NCBI RefSeq assembly: GCF_026239655.1
Contig: NZ_JAPIVO010000006.1
Coordinates: 372,001-436,000, forward strand
Source: Pedobacter sp. MR2016-24
GTDB taxonomy: Bacteria > Bacteroidota > Bacteroidia > Sphingobacteriales > Sphingobacteriaceae
Direction: 5' to 3'
Length of the DNA stretch: 64,000 nucleotides
The translations under genes and the position numbers were made by a program. Shown piece by piece: positions 53,769 to 62,578 of the stretch (positions are counted from its first letter, which is position 1; the number at the start of each line of letters is the position of its first letter). The notes below the pieces were generated by a model. That model worked only from the letters and a program-made list of their open reading frames with translations, was not told the DNA's origin and searched no databases.

Positions 53769-54191
53769 ATGATAGGTGACAAATTATTTTCCGGAAAAAT
53801 TCTTGCTTTCCTTAAGTTTGGGGTCACAGGTGTATCCGGGTTGATTATAGATTTTTCACTGACCTGGCTTTTCAAGGATGAATTTCATGTCAATAAATTC
53901 GTTGCGAATGCAATTGGCTTCTCTGCGGCAGTGATCAGTAATTATATCATTCACCGAAACTGGACATTTAAAGATAATAAATCTAAAGCGGGGCCACAGT
54001 TTACAGCATTCGTTACTGTCTCTGTAATTGGTCTGCTGCTCAATTCAGGAATTATCCTTTTGCTGGATAACCTGCTGTCGGTCAATTTTTATATCAGTAA
54101 GGCAATAGCGATATTTATTGTTTTTTTCTGGAACTTCACTGTCAACTACTTCTTTATTTTTAAGTCATCAAAAGAACAAGAATCAATTTAA
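53769..54191 (+). CDS. GtrA family membrane protein
   Basis: From the ATG at 53769 the product is 140 residues with four predicted membrane helices (LAFLKFGVTGVSGLIIDFSL, FVANAIGFSAAVISNYIIH, FTAFVTVSVIGLLLNSGIIL, ISKAIAIFIVFFWNFTVNY), and the family motif NYIIHRNWTF between helices 2 and 3. GtrA-type proteins are thought to move polyprenyl-phosphate-linked sugars across the inner membrane or to assist glycosyltransferases that use them. It ends 6 bases before a GT39-like glycosyltransferase gene, a classical pairing. Confidence 0.9.
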   Translation: MIGDKLFSGKILAFLKFGVTGVSGLIIDFSLTWLFKDEFHVNKFVANAIGFSAAVISNYIIHRNWTFKDNKSKAGPQFTAFVTVSVIGLLLNSGIILLLDNLLSVNFYISKAIAIFIVFFWNFTVNYFFIFKSSKEQESI

Positions 54192-54197
54192 CTCCAT

Positions 54198-55865
54198 ATG
54201 CAGGAAGCATTTTCTGACCACAAAAATAAATGGCTTTACATTTTTATAGGTTTAGCTGCATTATTAAACTTTAGCGGTCTGTTCATTACTATAATGGGAC
54301 CGGATGCGGCATTGTATGCGTCAATATCGAGAACCATGGCAGAGCACAATGATTTTGTGAATCTATATGCGCAGGGGACTGACTGGCTGGATAAACCGCA
54401 TTTCCCGTTTTGGGTTACGGCTGTCTTCTTTAAAGTATTTGGTGTAACTACCTGGGCTTACAAATTGCCTGGAATTTTGTTCCATCTACTGGCTGCATTT
54501 TTTACTTATAAACTGGCAAAGGATTTATACAATAAGCAGATCGCCCTGTGGTCAGTCTTATTTCTGCTGACGGCAGAACATATTGTGATAAACAGTATGG
54601 ATGTGCGTGCCGAACCTTTTCTGACAGGTTTGATTATGGCAAGTGTTTACTATTTCCATAAATCATTGGGCAGGGGATGGTTCCTGTACATCTTGCTGGC
54701 CAGTATTTTTGCAGCCTGCGCGGTAATGACGAAAGGTATTTTTGCACTCATTCCGATTGGAGGGGCAGTTGCAGGAGAGTTGCTGATTAAAAAGAACTGG
54801 GCAATGGTTTTTAGCCTGAGGTGGATTGTAGCGGTTATCTTTATTCTGCTCTTTATTATTCCTGAACTTTATACGCTGTATGCACAGTTTGACCTCCATC
54901 CCGAAAAGATCATATTTGGGCGAACAGGTGTTTCCGGAATTAAATTCTTTTTCTGGGATAGTCAGTTTGGTCGTTTTTTTAATACAGGGCCGATCAAAAA
55001 AGCAAATGGGGATATCACTTTTTTCCTGCATACTATATTATGGGCATACCTGCCCTGGTCATTATTATTTTACACAGCAATTTACCAGTTCTTCCGTAAG
55101 AACTTCAAACAACCTTTAAAGGCCGAATGGTATGCTATTTCTGGGACATTGCTCACTTTACTGGTTTTCTCTGTTTCTAAATTCCAGCTTCCTTTTTATA
55201 TCGCTATCGTTTTTCCGTTTTTCTCCATTTTATGTGCACAGTATATTTATCATATTCAGCAGGTGGATTCTGTTAAAATAATACGAACAGTACAGTGGGT
55301 AGTTTGTGGAATTATGTTGTTGCTGATTGGGTTAATACAATACTTTTTCCGCCCGGATGGCACTTACATTTCTGGTATATGGCTCCTGCTTGTCCCCGTA
55401 CTGGTCTTTATCATCGTTTCGATCGCAAAAGACACAGGACGTTTTAAGATTTTTTACCAGGTATGCTGTGTGGTATTTTTTGTTAATCTTTATCTTACGC
55501 TCGCCTATTTTCCCAATGTGTTAAAATACCAGGCAGATAGCGAAGCCGCTTTCTGGATAAATGCACATAATAAGGAGCATTTGCCTGTTGTGCAGCCACG
55601 TTTTATTTTTGGCTATCCATTCGCATTTTATTCTCTTGCATCTGTGCATTGCTTCAGAGAAGGAGAAGAACGGTTATTGCCTAAAAAACCTTATTTATTA
55701 TATGGCGAGAAAACATTTATAGATGCGATGGAAGCAGGTGGTTATAAGATAAATCGGCTTAAAAATTTTAGTTATTTCCGTATTACCAAGGTTACAGGTA
55801 AGTTCCTGAACCATAATACACGCGAGCAGGTGCTCACAACAAATCAGGTGGTATTGATTGATTAG
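54198..55865 (+). CDS. Membrane glycosyltransferase of the GT39/GT83 (PMT/ArnT-like) type
   Basis: The 555-residue protein has about 11-12 membrane helices. The first periplasmic loop carries the catalytic-type Asp in IMGPDAALYASISRTMAE and the DWLDKPHFPFWVTAVFFKVFG motif, as in ArnT and PMT enzymes that take a sugar from polyprenyl phosphate. A further loop has RTGVSGIKFFFWDSQFGRFF. A C-terminal soluble part of about 100 residues follows the last helix. Acceptor could be lipid A, a surface polysaccharide or a protein; the sequence does not tell. The GtrA protein just upstream is the likely donor flippase. Family level is sure, donor and acceptor are open. Confidence 0.87.
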   Translation: MQEAFSDHKNKWLYIFIGLAALLNFSGLFITIMGPDAALYASISRTMAEHNDFVNLYAQGTDWLDKPHFPFWVTAVFFKVFGVTTWAYKLPGILFHLLAAFFTYKLAKDLYNKQIALWSVLFLLTAEHIVINSMDVRAEPFLTGLIMASVYYFHKSLGRGWFLYILLASIFAACAVMTKGIFALIPIGGAVAGELLIKKNWAMVFSLRWIVAVIFILLFIIPELYTLYAQFDLHPEKIIFGRTGVSGIKFFFWDSQFGRFFNTGPIKKANGDITFFLHTILWAYLPWSLLFYTAIYQFFRKNFKQPLKAEWYAISGTLLTLLVFSVSKFQLPFYIAIVFPFFSILCAQYIYHIQQVDSVKIIRTVQWVVCGIMLLLIGLIQYFFRPDGTYISGIWLLLVPVLVFIIVSIAKDTGRFKIFYQVCCVVFFVNLYLTLAYFPNVLKYQADSEAAFWINAHNKEHLPVVQPRFIFGYPFAFYSLASVHCFREGEERLLPKKPYLLYGEKTFIDAMEAGGYKINRLKNFSYFRITKVTGKFLNHNTREQVLTTNQVVLID

Positions 55866-55939
55866 AAATAACTATCAGATGAATTAAAAACAACTATCAA
55901 TAAACAATTAGCAGATGCTTTATTTTTATTGATGTTTGT

Positions 55940-55947
55940 TAACTTTG
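55940..55947 (+). promoter_or_regulatory. -7 box TAACTTTG for lpd
   Basis: The box fits TAnnTTTG and lies 13 bases before the lpd ATG at 55961, showing that lpd has its own promoter apart from sucAB and from the glycosyltransferase gene. Confidence 0.55.
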
Positions 55948-55960
55948 CTCAACAAAAAAA

Positions 55961-57373
55961 ATGATTATGCAATACGACGTCGTTATTATCGGTTCTGGTC
56001 CTGGTGGTTATGTAAGTGCAATTAGATGTGCACAATTAGGCTTAAAAACTGCAGTTATAGAAAAATATAAAACTTTTGGTGGAACCTGCTTAAATGTTGG
56101 CTGTATTCCATCTAAAGCATTACTGGATTCTTCAGAGCATTATCATAATGCTGCGCACACTTTTACTACTCACGGGATTGATCTTGGCAGTTTAAGTGTG
56201 AACATGCCGCAGATGATAGCGCGTAAAAATGATGTTGTAGCACAAAATACAGCAGGTATTGTTTATTTATTCAAGAAAAACAAAATCGACAGCTTTGAAG
56301 GTGTTGGTTCATTTGTAGATAAAAACACAATTAAAATTGCCAAAGCAGACGGTTTATCTGAAACCATTACTGCAAAAAATGTTGTTATCGCTTCTGGTTC
56401 AAAGCCTACTGCATTGCCATTTTTACCAATTGATAAAAAACGTATCATTACTTCAACTGAAGCGCTTAACATCACGGAAGTACCAAAAACTATGGTGGTT
56501 ATCGGCGGTGGAGTTATCGGACTGGAATTAGGGTCTGTTTATGCCCGTCTGGGAACTAAAGTATCTGTTATTGAATTCCTGCCTTCAATTATTGCAACCA
56601 TGGATGCCGGTCTTGGAAAAGAGCTGCAACGGGTCCTGAAAAAATCGCTGGGTATGGAATTCTATATGAGTCATAAAGTTACCGGTGCAATTGCTGAAGG
56701 TGAAATTGTTACTGTAACTGCCCAGAATGCAAAAGGCGAAGAAGTAAAGATTGATGCAGATTACTGCATCGTAGCTGTTGGACGTACCGCCTATACTGCT
56801 GGTCTCGGATTGGAGAATATAGGTATCAAAACAGAAGAGCGTGGCGGTAAAATACCTGTAAATGCACATCTGGAAACATCTGTACCTGGTGTTTATGCTA
56901 TTGGTGACGTAATTACCGGAGCTATGCTTGCGCATAAAGCAGAAGATGAAGGCGTTTTTGTAGCTGAAACGATAGCTGGACAAAAACCACATATCAACTA
57001 TAATCTGATTCCTGGTGTTGTTTATACCTGGCCGGAGGTGGCGTCTGTAGGTTATACTGAAGAACAACTGAAAGAAAAAGGAACAAAGTATAAAGCCGGT
57101 TCATTTCCATTCAAAGCAAGTGGCCGTGCAAAAGCAAGTATGGATACTGATGGTTTTGTAAAGGTTCTTTCTGATGCCACTACTGATGAAATCATTGGTG
57201 TACACATGATTGGTCCGCGTGCTGCTGACATGATTGCTGAAGCTGTTGTAGCAATGGAATTCCGCGCATCTGCGGAAGATATTGCCAGAATCTGTCATGC
57301 GCACCCAACCTATACTGAAGCATTTAAAGAAGCGGCTATGGCTGCTACAGAAAACAGGGCAATACACATGTAA
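55961..57373 (+). CDS. lpd: Dihydrolipoyl dehydrogenase (E3)
   Basis: The 470-residue flavoenzyme has an FAD-binding motif (VVIIGSGPGGYVSAIR, from residue 7), the redox disulfide Cys43/Cys48 (GGTCLNVGCIPSKALL), an NAD-binding motif (VVIGGGVIGLELGSVYARLG, about 183-202), the second FAD motif GVYAIGDVITGAMLAHKAEDE (split by family-conserved Asp) and the C-terminal catalytic His-Glu pair in CHAHPTYTEAFKEA. It reoxidises lipoamide in the 2-oxoglutarate, pyruvate and branched-chain complexes and in glycine cleavage. An alternative start at the third codon (ATG) would remove only two residues. It stands alone, as E3 genes serving several complexes often do. Confidence 0.95.
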   Translation: MIMQYDVVIIGSGPGGYVSAIRCAQLGLKTAVIEKYKTFGGTCLNVGCIPSKALLDSSEHYHNAAHTFTTHGIDLGSLSVNMPQMIARKNDVVAQNTAGIVYLFKKNKIDSFEGVGSFVDKNTIKIAKADGLSETITAKNVVIASGSKPTALPFLPIDKKRIITSTEALNITEVPKTMVVIGGGVIGLELGSVYARLGTKVSVIEFLPSIIATMDAGLGKELQRVLKKSLGMEFYMSHKVTGAIAEGEIVTVTAQNAKGEEVKIDADYCIVAVGRTAYTAGLGLENIGIKTEERGGKIPVNAHLETSVPGVYAIGDVITGAMLAHKAEDEGVFVAETIAGQKPHINYNLIPGVVYTWPEVASVGYTEEQLKEKGTKYKAGSFPFKASGRAKASMDTDGFVKVLSDATTDEIIGVHMIGPRAADMIAEAVVAMEFRASAEDIARICHAHPTYTEAFKEAAMAATENRAIHM

Positions 57374-57396
57374 GGATTGCTTTTGTTAACATATAG

Positions 57397-57426
57397 ACCT
57401 GCAGCATTATTCTGCAGGTTTTTTTA
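57397..57426. terminator. Terminator after lpd, containing the next gene's stop
   Basis: ACCTGCAG (57397-57404) pairs with CTGCAGGT (57412-57419) and is followed by a T run. The stop codon of the convergent minus-strand gene (57407-57409) lies in the loop. Confidence 0.87.
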
Positions 57427-58228
57427 TGCCTAATGAAGGATAGAGTTCAGCAAGAGCTCTTGTACCCAACCTGATCAGTCGCAAATGCTCATCGATATGT
57501 CCATGCTGCACTTCAACATTGATATAAGGAATATGATGATGCATGGCATAAATAGATAAAGAGCCATCATCAGGAGCATTTTTAGCTTGTAATACTACAT
57601 TTACATTTTCTTTTTTCAGCCAGGAGAACAATACAGGTTCTGTGACAAGAACCATATCGTCATTGTCCATTTGAAAATTAATATAAAGAGAGTCTGCAGC
57701 AGTTTCAAGATCGTATCCTTTCAGATAGCTGCTGATGCCGAATCCGCTGTCGCCATTATTATGTAATGTGAATATGTAGCCTGTTTTTAGCGGATTATAA
57801 TAGTTCAGGATGATCTTTCCTGCATTTTCCAATTCAGTAATTACGTCCTCATGGGCCCTGCCAAATTTTTCTAATCCTGGTCGGATTCCCGTTTTCGTAT
57901 AGATGCTGTTGGGATCGGTTTGATACGTCACCTCCTGGTGTATGAATTTAAAGTTTCTTGTACCACCATATTGTGAATCTACGATACTCCCACCATTTTC
58001 GGCAATGTATTTAAAAGCCGCTTTAACGCCGGTATCTTCATCATCGTGGATGGTGAGGAAACTGGGATGAACCGCGCCATAACCGTATTTGACAAGATTC
58101 ATTTCCAGATCTCCCAGCACAATATAGGAAGTATCTGTTTCCATTCCCTCAAACACGGGGGGGTGCTGTGCTTTGACGATGGTATTCATGCATAAAGCCG
58201 CAACAATAATTAAGGATCTGATCACCAT
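57407..58228 (-). CDS. Exported protein of unknown function with M14-like zinc-site pattern
   Basis: From the ATG at 58228 (the frame extends to 58270) the product is 273 residues with a signal peptide ending IVKAQ. I do not recognise the family by name. It shows an H61-x-x-E64 motif (FLTIHDDEDTG), a GGTRNF segment at 88-93, DPNSIYT at 105-111 and a later His156 (FTLHNNGDSGFG), with INVEVQHGHIDEHL near the C-terminus. The arrangement HxxE, an Arg/Asn region, His and a late Glu recalls M14/AstE-type zinc hydrolases, in which HxxE and His bind zinc. I infer a possible periplasmic carboxypeptidase or amidase. It stands alone between lpd and an efflux operon. If the zinc reading is wrong it remains a hypothetical exported protein. 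Confidence 0.6.
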   Translation of the reverse strand: MVIRSLIIVAALCMNTIVKAQHPPVFEGMETDTSYIVLGDLEMNLVKYGYGAVHPSFLTIHDDEDTGVKAAFKYIAENGGSIVDSQYGGTRNFKFIHQEVTYQTDPNSIYTKTGIRPGLEKFGRAHEDVITELENAGKIILNYYNPLKTGYIFTLHNNGDSGFGISSYLKGYDLETAADSLYINFQMDNDDMVLVTEPVLFSWLKKENVNVVLQAKNAPDDGSLSIYAMHHHIPYINVEVQHGHIDEHLRLIRLGTRALAELYPSLGIKKPAE

Positions 58229-58303
58229 AAACCTAGTTTTGAGCAATATAAAGCAAAAAAGGAACCACAATGGGTTCCTTTAATTCAATTGTATATTATT
58301 TTG

Positions 58304-61300
58304 TTAATGCTGATGATCTAAATCGTATTCCTTAACCTCTTTATGGTCATACGGCTGTACCATCAGTTCTTCAATTGTGACGCCTTTTTTATTGAATCCA
58401 AAGCGATCCAGCATGCCATCAAAGATCTGATACATCACGGGTACCACAATCAGGGTCAGGAATAATGAACTTAACAGTCCACCGATAATTACCCAGGCTA
58501 ATCCATTTTTCCATTCCGCACCTGCACCGCCTGCCAGGGCAATCGGCATCATACCGATCACCATCGCGATAGTAGTCATCAAAATAGGGCGTAAACGGGC
58601 ATGATTTGCCAGAATTAGAGCTTCATGTGTAGATTTGCCTTCTGCCTTCATCTGGTTGGTAAAATCGACCAGGATAATTGCATTCTTAGCTACCAGTCCG
58701 ATCAGCATGATTAATCCTAAGATGGTAAAGATATTCAATGCATTGTTGGTCAGCGAGAGCGCAAGTAAGGCCCCGATGACTGACAACGGGATAGAGAACA
58801 TGACTACAAAAGGATAGACAAAACTGTCATACAACGCAACCATAATCAGGTAAACCAATATAATAGAGGCTAGTAATGCGATACCCAGAGTACCAAAACC
58901 ATCACCCTGATTTTCTGCATCTCCTGCCCAGACGTAACTTACACCTACTGGTTTTTTCAGCTTGCCGGATTTCTCTAAAGCAAGTAACTGCTCCTGGAAT
59001 TCTGCTACAATGGTACCTGTTGGGCGACCAATCGATTGTGCACGTACAGAAACTGAGGTACTTTTATCTCTTCTTTCCAGCTGACTCGGACCTGAACCTT
59101 GTTTAATCTCTGCAAACTGAGAAAGTTTGATCTGTTTGCCCTCCGGATTTACAAAGATCAGGTTACTCACATCATCAATATTCTTCCTGTTAAAAGTCTG
59201 ATACCGGATGTTGATGTCATATTCATATTCACCCTTACGGAATTTACCGTCCGTATTACCACTAAATGCCGTCTGCATGGTTACACCTACAGTTTGCAGT
59301 GTTAATCCAAGAGAAGCCATCTTATCACGGTCTACCTGAACGTTAATTTCAGGACTTCCGCTTTCTACTGATAACTTCAGCTCGGCAGACCCTTTGATTT
59401 TTGCCAGCACAGCTTTAGCACCTTCAGCATATTTCATGGCGCTGTCAAGGTCAGATCCCATCACCACCAATTCGATAGGTGCATTTTCTGCGATACCCAG
59501 AATACTGATAGGCACTGTTTTTACTTTGGTACCTACAAGGTATTTAGCGAGCTCACGACTTACTTTTGTAGCGTAAATACTTGAATTATCTGCGCGTTTA
59601 TTACGCTCAACTAATTTTACATTGATCTCCGATTTATAGGCAGTTGCCTGCGTACCGCCAAAGTCACCACTAGATTGACCTACTGTTGTAATCAATGAAG
59701 TAATCTCGGGTTTTTTCGACAAAAATGCTTCGGCTTTTTGTGTAGCAAGGTTGGTTTGTTCTATAGATGCATCTTTAGGTAATTCCAATTGAACAAGGAA
59801 CTCTCCTTTATCACTTTTCGGGAAAAACTCTGTACCAATATATCCTGCAGGTATTAATCCGCATGAACCAAAAAACATAACCAATACGACTAATATTGTT
59901 TTTCCTTTATTGGCGAGCGACCAGGTCAGGATGCTTGTAATCCAGATCGTAAACTTGTGCAGTTGACTTTCAAACCACAGGATAAAGCGGCCAAACATAT
60001 TTTTACCTTCTATTTTCTCCAGTTTACCAAAACGTGAAGATAAAAGAGGAACAATAGTAAAGGACGTTAACAGGGACAATAGTGTGGCTATAATTACTAC
60101 CACGCAGAATTGACGGAGAATATTTGAAACCAGTCCTGTACTAATTGCAATCGGGAAGAACACGACCACAATTACCAATGTGATGGAAACTACCGTAAAG
60201 CCAATTTCACTTGTTGCATCATAAGCAGCACGAACTTTATTTTTACCCATTTCCATATGGCGATAAATATTCTCCAGTACTACGATCGCATCATCGACCA
60301 GGATACCTACTACCAGTGATAATCCTAATAAGGACATCAGGTTTAAAGTATAACCCAATAAGCTTACCCCAATAAATGTAGCAATCAGGGATGCCGGGAT
60401 AGAAACCATTACAATCAGTGCATTCCTGATACTGTGCAGGAAGAAAAGCATTACAAAGGCAACCAGGATAATCGCAAGAATCAAATCATGGATTACCGCA
60501 TCTGCAGATTCTAGTGTAAAGATGGAACTGTCATTCGCAATAACAATCTTCAGTTCATTCGATTTGTAGTCCTCCATCAATTTGGCAATCACGGTATGAA
60601 CACCTTTACTTACTTCTACCGCGTTGGCGTCCGACTGTTTGATGACCTGAATAGCAATTGCTCCCTTACGATCAATACGTGCCAGTTTTTCTACTTCTTT
60701 TTGTGAGTCCCTCACATCGGCCACATCGCCTAAACGAATTTGTGCACCGTCTTTTCCTGTACTTACTACCAGGTTTTTCAGTTCATCAACGTTTTTATAC
60801 TTACCCGACAAACGAATCAGAATGTCTTGTTCCTGTGTTTTTACACTACCAGTAGGAAAATCAAGGTTGGAGCTAAGAATCGATTGCTGTACTTGCGGAA
60901 CTGAAAGTCCGTAACCTTGTAATTTATCCGCATCCAGTGCTACTTCAATTTCACGTTCCTGGCCACCTACAAGGTTTACCTGGGCCACGCCCGATACCCT
61001 TGAAACAATAGGTGCAATACGTTTATCGATCAGGTCATAAAAGGTGGCATCATCCATTTTCGCCGAAGCGGACATGGTGATCACTGGTAAATCATCCAGC
61101 GAGAACTTGTTCAGCGATGGTGGTTTTACCTCTTCCGGCAAATCTGCCAGGATGGAGTTTACCTTACGCTGCGCTTCATTCAGGGAAAGATCTACATTAG
61201 CTTTATCATTAAGCGTAATTGTTACAACTGACAAACTTTCATAAGAAACCGCATTCAGCTTTTTAATGTTCTCCATTGAGGATACCGCGTCCTCAATTTT

Positions 61301-61495
61301 CTTTGTTACGGTATTTTCTACTTCACTTGGAGATGCTCCAGGGTAAATTGTAGAGATAGATACTACATTGTTGGAAAATTTAGGCAGCAACTCGTAACTT
61401 AAAGAGAAGTAGCTCAATAATCCCATCAATGTAAGTACGGTAAATACCACAATTACAAGTGAAGGTCTTTTTATCGATATTTCTGTTAATTTCAT
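58304..61495 (-). CDS. RND efflux pump permease (second system)
   Basis: The 1063-residue inner-membrane protein has the RND layout: first helix near residue 12 (KRPSLVIVVFTVLTLMGLLSYF, in pieces), a large periplasmic loop, helices 2-6 from about 335 with VVGILVDDAIVVLEN carrying the Asp-Asp proton-relay pair, a second loop, and helices 7-12 from about 870 (IALLASIILVYLIMVALYDSF). The C-terminal tail ends in a His-containing DLDHQH. The Asp pair again points to organic substrates rather than metals. It is the last gene of an operon with adaptor and TolC. It is clearly diverged from the 20756 pump, so the two are not a recent duplication. Confidence 0.93.
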   Translation of the reverse strand: MKLTEISIKRPSLVIVVFTVLTLMGLLSYFSLSYELLPKFSNNVVSISTIYPGASPSEVENTVTKKIEDAVSSMENIKKLNAVSYESLSVVTITLNDKANVDLSLNEAQRKVNSILADLPEEVKPPSLNKFSLDDLPVITMSASAKMDDATFYDLIDKRIAPIVSRVSGVAQVNLVGGQEREIEVALDADKLQGYGLSVPQVQQSILSSNLDFPTGSVKTQEQDILIRLSGKYKNVDELKNLVVSTGKDGAQIRLGDVADVRDSQKEVEKLARIDRKGAIAIQVIKQSDANAVEVSKGVHTVIAKLMEDYKSNELKIVIANDSSIFTLESADAVIHDLILAIILVAFVMLFFLHSIRNALIVMVSIPASLIATFIGVSLLGYTLNLMSLLGLSLVVGILVDDAIVVLENIYRHMEMGKNKVRAAYDATSEIGFTVVSITLVIVVVFFPIAISTGLVSNILRQFCVVVIIATLLSLLTSFTIVPLLSSRFGKLEKIEGKNMFGRFILWFESQLHKFTIWITSILTWSLANKGKTILVVLVMFFGSCGLIPAGYIGTEFFPKSDKGEFLVQLELPKDASIEQTNLATQKAEAFLSKKPEITSLITTVGQSSGDFGGTQATAYKSEINVKLVERNKRADNSSIYATKVSRELAKYLVGTKVKTVPISILGIAENAPIELVVMGSDLDSAMKYAEGAKAVLAKIKGSAELKLSVESGSPEINVQVDRDKMASLGLTLQTVGVTMQTAFSGNTDGKFRKGEYEYDINIRYQTFNRKNIDDVSNLIFVNPEGKQIKLSQFAEIKQGSGPSQLERRDKSTSVSVRAQSIGRPTGTIVAEFQEQLLALEKSGKLKKPVGVSYVWAGDAENQGDGFGTLGIALLASIILVYLIMVALYDSFVYPFVVMFSIPLSVIGALLALSLTNNALNIFTILGLIMLIGLVAKNAIILVDFTNQMKAEGKSTHEALILANHARLRPILMTTIAMVIGMMPIALAGGAGAEWKNGLAWVIIGGLLSSLFLTLIVVPVMYQIFDGMLDRFGFNKKGVTIEELMVQPYDHKEVKEYDLDHQH

Positions 61496-61513
61496 CTATG
61501 TAGATTTATGATA

Positions 61514-62578
61514 TTATTTAATAGGAGCAACATCACTTCCATCAACCAGGTTGATCTGCCCGCTGATAATTACTGTTTCACCTTCTTTCAGGCCCTCAAT
61601 AATTTCGACCTGATCATTGATGATTCTGCCGGCAATTACTTTACGGATTTTTGCCTTATTGCCATTTTCAAGAACGAAGATCTGGTTACTACTCACACTG
61701 CCCACAAATGAGCCGCGTGGAATAGTAATTGTAGGTGCCTGCGCAGGAAATTTAAAAATGGCAGTACCATACATACCCGCTTTGATGGTGTTCTTATGGT
61801 TGTTCTCCACTTCTATATCAATCGGGAAATTTAAAGTAGCATCAGCTTTGGCAGCAATGAAAGTAATTTTTCCAGAGAAGTTATCCGCAGGAAATACATT
61901 GGACTTAATCTGAACCCTGTCACCAACATTAAGGTTCGCTACCTGACCTTCATTTACATTTACTTTCAGTTTCAGTTTGGAAACATCTACCAGTTCAAAT
62001 AATTGAGTACCCTGTGCAGTTACAAAAGCACCTACCTCAATGTATCTTTTGTTGACGATACCATTGATGGGAGATTTGATGTTGGCATCACTTACCCTTC
62101 GTGCAGAGCTTTGCAATCTCAATCTTGCATTTTTAGTCGCCAGTTTAACCTGATCCAGTTGCTGTTGCGTAACACCACCTGTTTTAAATGAACTCGCATA
62201 TCTTGCTTCATCTTTGATGGCATTTTCCAACGTAGCCTGTGCGGTTTCTCTGTCTGTATTGATAATCTCTGCATCGATGTGTGCAAGAATCTGTCCTTTG
62301 CTTACGCGATCTCCTTCGTCAACATATATTTTAGTTACACGGCCGGCATTTTCAGACAGAAAGTTTAATTCCTGTTTTGGTTCAAAAGTTCCGTTGGCAC
62401 TAAAGTTCAAATCAACTGCTTCTTTTTTCACCGGAGCTATACGCACGCTGACGGCACCACTTCCCTGAGCAACTAATGCAGTTTGTTCGTCATTTTTCTT
62501 TTTATTGCTGTTAAGTACCCATGCAATAAGTCCGATGACAACTATAATTAGAATGACTGTTATAATTCCTCTTTTCAT
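61514..62578 (-). CDS. RND periplasmic adaptor (second system)
   Basis: The 354-residue adaptor has an N-terminal membrane anchor (GIITVILIIVVIGLIAWVL), a lipoyl half (EPKQELNFLSENAGRVTKIY), a coiled-coil hairpin at about 95-150 with the QQQLDQVKLATKNARLRLQS type of pattern, the second lipoyl half (NIKSPINGIVNKRYIEVGAF) and the beta-barrel and membrane-proximal domains. It links the pump with the TolC channel. Its ATG overlaps the TolC stop by 4 bases (ATGA), so translation is coupled. The RND gene follows 18 bases on. Confidence 0.92.
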   Translation of the reverse strand: MKRGIITVILIIVVIGLIAWVLNSNKKKNDEQTALVAQGSGAVSVRIAPVKKEAVDLNFSANGTFEPKQELNFLSENAGRVTKIYVDEGDRVSKGQILAHIDAEIINTDRETAQATLENAIKDEARYASSFKTGGVTQQQLDQVKLATKNARLRLQSSARRVSDANIKSPINGIVNKRYIEVGAFVTAQGTQLFELVDVSKLKLKVNVNEGQVANLNVGDRVQIKSNVFPADNFSGKITFIAAKADATLNFPIDIEVENNHKNTIKAGMYGTAIFKFPAQAPTITIPRGSFVGSVSSNQIFVLENGNKAKIRKVIAGRIINDQVEIIEGLKEGETVIISGQINLVDGSDVAPIK

